From: Nitrospirae bacterium CG1_02_44_142
GTDB lineage: Bacteria; Nitrospirota; Thermodesulfovibrionia; Thermodesulfovibrionales; UBA1546
Reading direction: 5' to 3'
Length of the DNA: 15,213 nt
NCBI GenBank assembly: GCA_001871685.1
Contig: MNVK01000002.1
Location: 1 to 15,213 of the forward strand
This document shows positions 12,714 through 15,213 of this stretch, piece after piece. Below the pieces are notes generated by a model. That model was not told the DNA's origin. It did no database searches and was given only the letters and a program-made list of their open reading frames with translations. The translations under genes were made by a program, and so were the position numbers. The first letter of the stretch is position 1. Each line of letters begins with the position of its first letter.

Positions 12714-13561
12714 GAAAAGAAAAAACGGAAGCGGAAGAATTGCTTTGGCAGGCTCTAAGGAATAAGCAAGTAGGGAATTGTAAATTCAGGCGCCAGCATC
12801 CCATCGGACAGTTTATTGCAGACTTCTATTGTCATGAGGCCGGCCTAATAATCGAAGTTGACGGCGGCTACCATAATAAGGCGGACCAAAAGACATATGA
12901 TAAAGCCAGAACACAAGTAATAAATGACTTCGGGGTAAAAGTAATACGATTTACTAACGAAGAAATATTGAGCAATTTAACTGAAGTGGTGAAGAAAGTT
13001 TCCGAAGTTTTGCAACCTCTTTCCCCCTCGCCTTCAGGAGAGGGGGCTGGGGGTGAGGTAGGATTCAAGGTATTCAAACTTTCTCCCTCCAGTTTCAAAA
13101 TCTGGAGAGGCGCTGAAATAGACAGCGAAGAAAAACTGGCGGTGCAGCTTGATGCCTTCACTAACCCCATCAAGCCCGATGCCGAAAAAGAAAATATGCT
13201 GTATGAGCTAATGCTCAAGTCTGGGTATGAACTTACCAGTAAATTGGAATACATAACCATTAGTTCCCCGCCTATTTTAGGAGGGGTCGCCGAAGGCGGG
13301 GGTGGTAAACCAGAATTAAAATCATCCACCACCCCTGCCCCTCCTTATCAAGGAGGGGAGCTTATAAGCTATTACAGCATCAATGATAACGAACTCATCA
13401 TTGCCCTGGATGCACTGAATGAAAAACTGATAGAGCAAATCATCGTCGCAAAGCCGCAAAAGGTCATTACTCTGGACAGCCTGTTCAGAGGCAACGACCA
13501 GCTCAAAACCAATACAGTCCTGCAGATGCGTGATGCAGGGATAGATTTTAAGACGATATGA
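12710..13561 (+). CDS. Chimera: DUF559 endonuclease-like domain joined to the C-terminal remnant of Mod
   Basis: Residues 1-103 are a DUF559 (Vsr/very-short-patch-repair-like) domain: 'TEAEELLWQALRNKQVGNCKFRRQHPIGQFIADFYC', then Glu49/Asp51 in 'IIEVDGGYH' and 'VKVIRFTNEEIL', the usual nuclease-fold acidic positions. Residues 104-117 come from a palindromic repeat. Residues 118-283 ('GFKVFKLSPSSFKIWRG', 'MLYELMLKSGYELTSKLEYITI', 'VITLDSLFRGNDQLKTNTVLQM') are the C-terminal part of a type III Mod protein, interrupted at about 185-219 by two more palindromes. The frame is open throughout. The methyltransferase core is absent, so the Mod tail is a relic carried by the DUF559 frame. Starts within the upstream stop (ATGA), weak ribosome site. 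Ends overlapping the next gene by ATGA. Confidence 0.8.
   Translation: MRKEKTEAEELLWQALRNKQVGNCKFRRQHPIGQFIADFYCHEAGLIIEVDGGYHNKADQKTYDKARTQVINDFGVKVIRFTNEEILSNLTEVVKKVSEVLQPLSPSPSGEGAGGEVGFKVFKLSPSSFKIWRGAEIDSEEKLAVQLDAFTNPIKPDAEKENMLYELMLKSGYELTSKLEYITISSPPILGGVAEGGGGKPELKSSTTPAPPYQGGELISYYSINDNELIIALDALNEKLIEQIIVAKPQKVITLDSLFRGNDQLKTNTVLQMRDAGIDFKTI
13015..13058 (+). repeat. Palindromic element C at the DUF559/Mod junction
   Basis: ccccctc (13023-13029) and gaggggg (13040-13046) form a perfect stem; the outer cctc and gagg also pair. Encodes 'PLSPSPSGEGAGGEV' exactly between the DUF559 domain and the Mod remnant. Confidence 0.8.
13266..13305 (+). repeat. Palindromic element D in the Mod remnant
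   Basis: ccccgcc (13266-13272) pairs perfectly with ggcgggg (13295-13301). Translated in frame as 'SSPPILGGVAEGGGG'. Its right end (ggcgggggtggt) is complementary, with one mismatch, to the left end of element E, so D and E form an inverted pair. Confidence 0.75.
13327..13360 (+). repeat. Palindromic element E in the Mod remnant
   Basis: cccctcctt (13338-13346) and aaggagggg (13350-13358) form a perfect 9-bp stem with loop atc. It is similar to element B in waaA and inverted relative to element D. Translated as 'STTPAPPYQGGEL'. Confidence 0.8.
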
Positions 13562-14937
13562 GCAGTGAAAGAAATATGAAATTTATTGAATCCGAAACAT
13601 TGGAGCTAAAGAAAACCACTTCTGAAATTAAAGAGGCAAATATATCTATAGCCTCAATTCTCAATAAACATCAACACGGAGAATTATTTTTTGGAATTAA
13701 AAACAATGGTATTGTTACTGGTCAGAACATAATAGAAAAAACAATCCGTGATGTATCAAAATCCATTGCAGACCATATTGAACCCAAAATCTATCCTCAT
13801 ATAAACCGTATTGAAATAGACGGCAAAGCATGCATCAAAATCTGGTTTAAGGGCAACGATATTCCGTATTTTGCTTATGGCAGGGCATATATAAGGGTGG
13901 CGGATGAAGACCGTCAATTAAGCGCCAAAGAACTTGAAAAGCTGATTCTCGGAAAGAATAAGGATAAATTAAGATGGGATACCGAAATCTGCAAAGAAGC
14001 AAAGATTACAGACATAAGCGCAAAGAAAGTTAAATCTTTTTTGCAAGGCTCAGGGCTGAAATATGACACTGTGCGCAATGCCTTTGAAAAATTAAGGCTC
14101 ATGTCTGACGGTAAGCTCCTCAATACAGCCGCAATCTTATTTGCCAAAAAACCGCAGTCATTTTTTCCCAATGCCCGCCTCAGATGTGCTGTCTTCGGCA
14201 CAACAGACACATCGTTTACCATTGATATGCAGGATTTTGAAGGAGACCTCTTTTACCTGATTGAAAAAGCAGAGGGATACATCCTGAAAAATATTCATAT
14301 CGGCATGAAGCTGGAAGGTTTAAGAAGGGTAGATGTGCCTGAAATTGACAAGGCGGCTTTCAGAGAAGCAATAATCAATGCCTTCTGCCATAGGGACTAT
14401 CGGGAGTTTGATTCTGTTAATATTGCTGTTTTCAAAGACCGGGTTGAAATAAGGAGTCCGGGGCTCCTTTACGGCGGTCTGACCATAGAAACTATCAGGA
14501 CAATGATGGTTTCGGAAAGAAGAAACGAACTGATTGCTGAAATGCTCCACCGTGTTCATTTTATAGAGAAGTGGGGACGCGGAATCAAACTGATACTCTC
14601 CAAAGAACCTGATGCCGAATTCAGTGAAGTAGGGACTAAGTTTATCACAACTTTTAAGCGTAAAAGTTATTATGAAGACAAAAAAAGATTTGAAAAGTTG
14701 GGCGAAGAGGGGGTAGAAAAGGGGGTAGAAAAGGGTGTAGAAAAGTTATCTGTTAATGAAAAAGTAATTTATGTTTTGATAGCAAATAATCCATATATAA
14801 GCAAAAATGAAATGGTTTCTCAGGGAAGCCTTACTAAAAAAACTGTTGAATACAATCTGGAAAAGCTAAAAAAGAGAGGTTTTATCAAACGTATCGGCCC
14901 GGATAAGGGCGGTTACTGGGAAGTGGTGAAAAAATAA
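13558..14937 (+). CDS. AlbA_2 (Schlafen-type) domain protein with RecG-like C-terminal region and winged helix
   Basis: A 459-residue protein of the 'RNA-binding / putative DNA-binding, RecG-related' group. Residues about 8-125 are the AlbA_2 domain ('ESETLELKKTTSEIKEANISIASILN', 'GELFFGIKNNG', 'RAYIRVADEDRQ'). About 255-350 are the ATPase-like C-terminal module ('FREAIINAFCHRDYREFDSV', 'VEIRSPGLLYGG', 'IEKWGRGIKLI'). After a linker made of three GVEK units (385-396) comes a winged-helix domain (about 398-457, 'SKNEMVSQGSLTKKTVEYNLEKLKKRGFIKRIG'). Such proteins often sit between mod and res of type III systems and are thought to be regulators; that role is inferred. Its start overlaps the Mod remnant by ATGA; Met7 is an alternative. 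The gene appears intact, unlike its upstream neighbours. Confidence 0.85.
   Translation: MSSERNMKFIESETLELKKTTSEIKEANISIASILNKHQHGELFFGIKNNGIVTGQNIIEKTIRDVSKSIADHIEPKIYPHINRIEIDGKACIKIWFKGNDIPYFAYGRAYIRVADEDRQLSAKELEKLILGKNKDKLRWDTEICKEAKITDISAKKVKSFLQGSGLKYDTVRNAFEKLRLMSDGKLLNTAAILFAKKPQSFFPNARLRCAVFGTTDTSFTIDMQDFEGDLFYLIEKAEGYILKNIHIGMKLEGLRRVDVPEIDKAAFREAIINAFCHRDYREFDSVNIAVFKDRVEIRSPGLLYGGLTIETIRTMMVSERRNELIAEMLHRVHFIEKWGRGIKLILSKEPDAEFSEVGTKFITTFKRKSYYEDKKRFEKLGEEGVEKGVEKGVEKLSVNEKVIYVLIANNPYISKNEMVSQGSLTKKTVEYNLEKLKKRGFIKRIGPDKGGYWEVVKK
14710..14745 (+). repeat. 12-bp tandem repeat encoding (GVEK)x3
   Basis: Three in-frame copies of ggggtagaaaag (the third has ggt for ggg) make the linker before the winged-helix domain. 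Changes in copy number would alter linker length by four residues without breaking the frame. Confidence 0.85.
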
Positions 14938-15006
14938 AAGACGTTAAAAGGACGCCAAGAAAAAAAGTAAAATCGGGTTCCGGAGAGATAAGGAAATTGA
15001 ATAACT

Positions 15007-15105
15007 ATGCCCACGATTGACTGTATAGGGGAAAAGGTATCTCCGAAACTGGAACTGGAAGAAAAAGATGCAAAGGGATTGATTGGCAAGTCGGAAGAGA
15101 AATAA
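15007..15105 (+). CDS. Small unrecognised ORF (32 aa), possible methyltransferase N-terminal remnant
   Basis: The ATG at 15007 opens 32 codons ending at TAA 15103-15105, with aagga about 12 nt upstream. The first residues 'MPTIDCIGEKV' recall the N-terminus of some adenine-specific methyltransferases ('MPTIDWIGK' type), but the rest is Lys/Glu-rich and matches nothing I know. It may be a relic, or a short spacer peptide in the operon. Confidence 0.25.
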   Translation: MPTIDCIGEKVSPKLELEEKDAKGLIGKSEEK

Positions 15106-15173
15106 AGGCCGCATATTTTTGCTAACATACAGCGGTAAAGTATTTTGATAACATATGCTGTTTTAGTCTGACA

Positions 15174-15213
15174 AGGGGAAATAGATGGACGGAGAGTCAA
15201 TAGATATAAAGCA
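15174..15213 (+). repeat. Direct repeat at the start of mod, copy 2
   Basis: Matches 12391-12430 at 36 of 40 positions without gaps; it probably continues past the window edge. Confidence 0.75.
15185..15213 (+). CDS. mod: Start of a second copy of mod (partial at window edge)
   Basis: The last 29 bases, from the ATG at 15185, encode 'MDGESIDIK' and are nearly identical to the start of the broken mod at 12402 ('MGGESIDIK'). The ribosome site aggggaa is also shared. This is most likely the N-terminus of a second type III methyltransferase, possibly the intact one, continuing beyond the window. Only nine residues are visible. Confidence 0.6.

Noticed and set aside
13015..13360. CRISPR-like array from the repeated GC-rich units
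   Set aside because: Units differ in sequence, orientation and spacing, and are palindromic and translated; there are no uniform repeats, spacers or cas genes.

Overview
The window most resembles a Nitrospirota (Thermodesulfovibrionia-like) genome, or a similar deep-branching Gram-negative bacterium. This is inferred from gene content: a protein-only RNase P of the HARP type, a LapA-LapB fusion, and a lipid A locus carrying the GnnA/GnnB pair. No rRNA or other firm taxonomic marker is present, so the placement is moderate.

Layout. (1) 2-373 (+) is the 3' end of mnmE. (2) 583-3582 (-) is a housekeeping run transcribed nadD -> rsfS -> lapA/lapB fusion -> HARP RNase P. (3) 3617-5436 (-) is a small toxin-antitoxin island: a TumE-type toxin with its partner, a DUF433/DUF5615 pair lying between two 32-bp direct repeats, and an orphan HicB-like antitoxin. 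(4) 5620-11915 (+) is a tightly packed lipid A/LPS operon, gnnA-gnnB-lpxB-msbA-waaA. It would convert UDP-GlcNAc to its 3-amino analogue, build the lipid A disaccharide, add Kdo and flip the product across the inner membrane. (5) 11953-15213 (+) is a degraded defence or mobile region: a truncated dinD, a type III restriction-modification methyltransferase (mod) gene broken in the middle, a DUF559 endonuclease-like gene sitting in the break, an AlbA_2/RecG-like regulator, and the first 29 bases of what looks like a second copy of mod.

The most interesting layer is repetitive. GC-rich palindromic elements lie in frame inside protein genes: two in waaA, and several in the DUF559/mod chimera. The DUF559 gene is bracketed by related palindromes in opposite orientation, exactly where the middle of mod is missing. 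This suggests a mobile unit made of a small endonuclease plus palindromic repeats. Other curiosities are an apparent AUA start for rsfS, a 13-bp triplication carrying three ATGs at the nadD start, and a possible structured RNA between mnmE and the RNase P gene.
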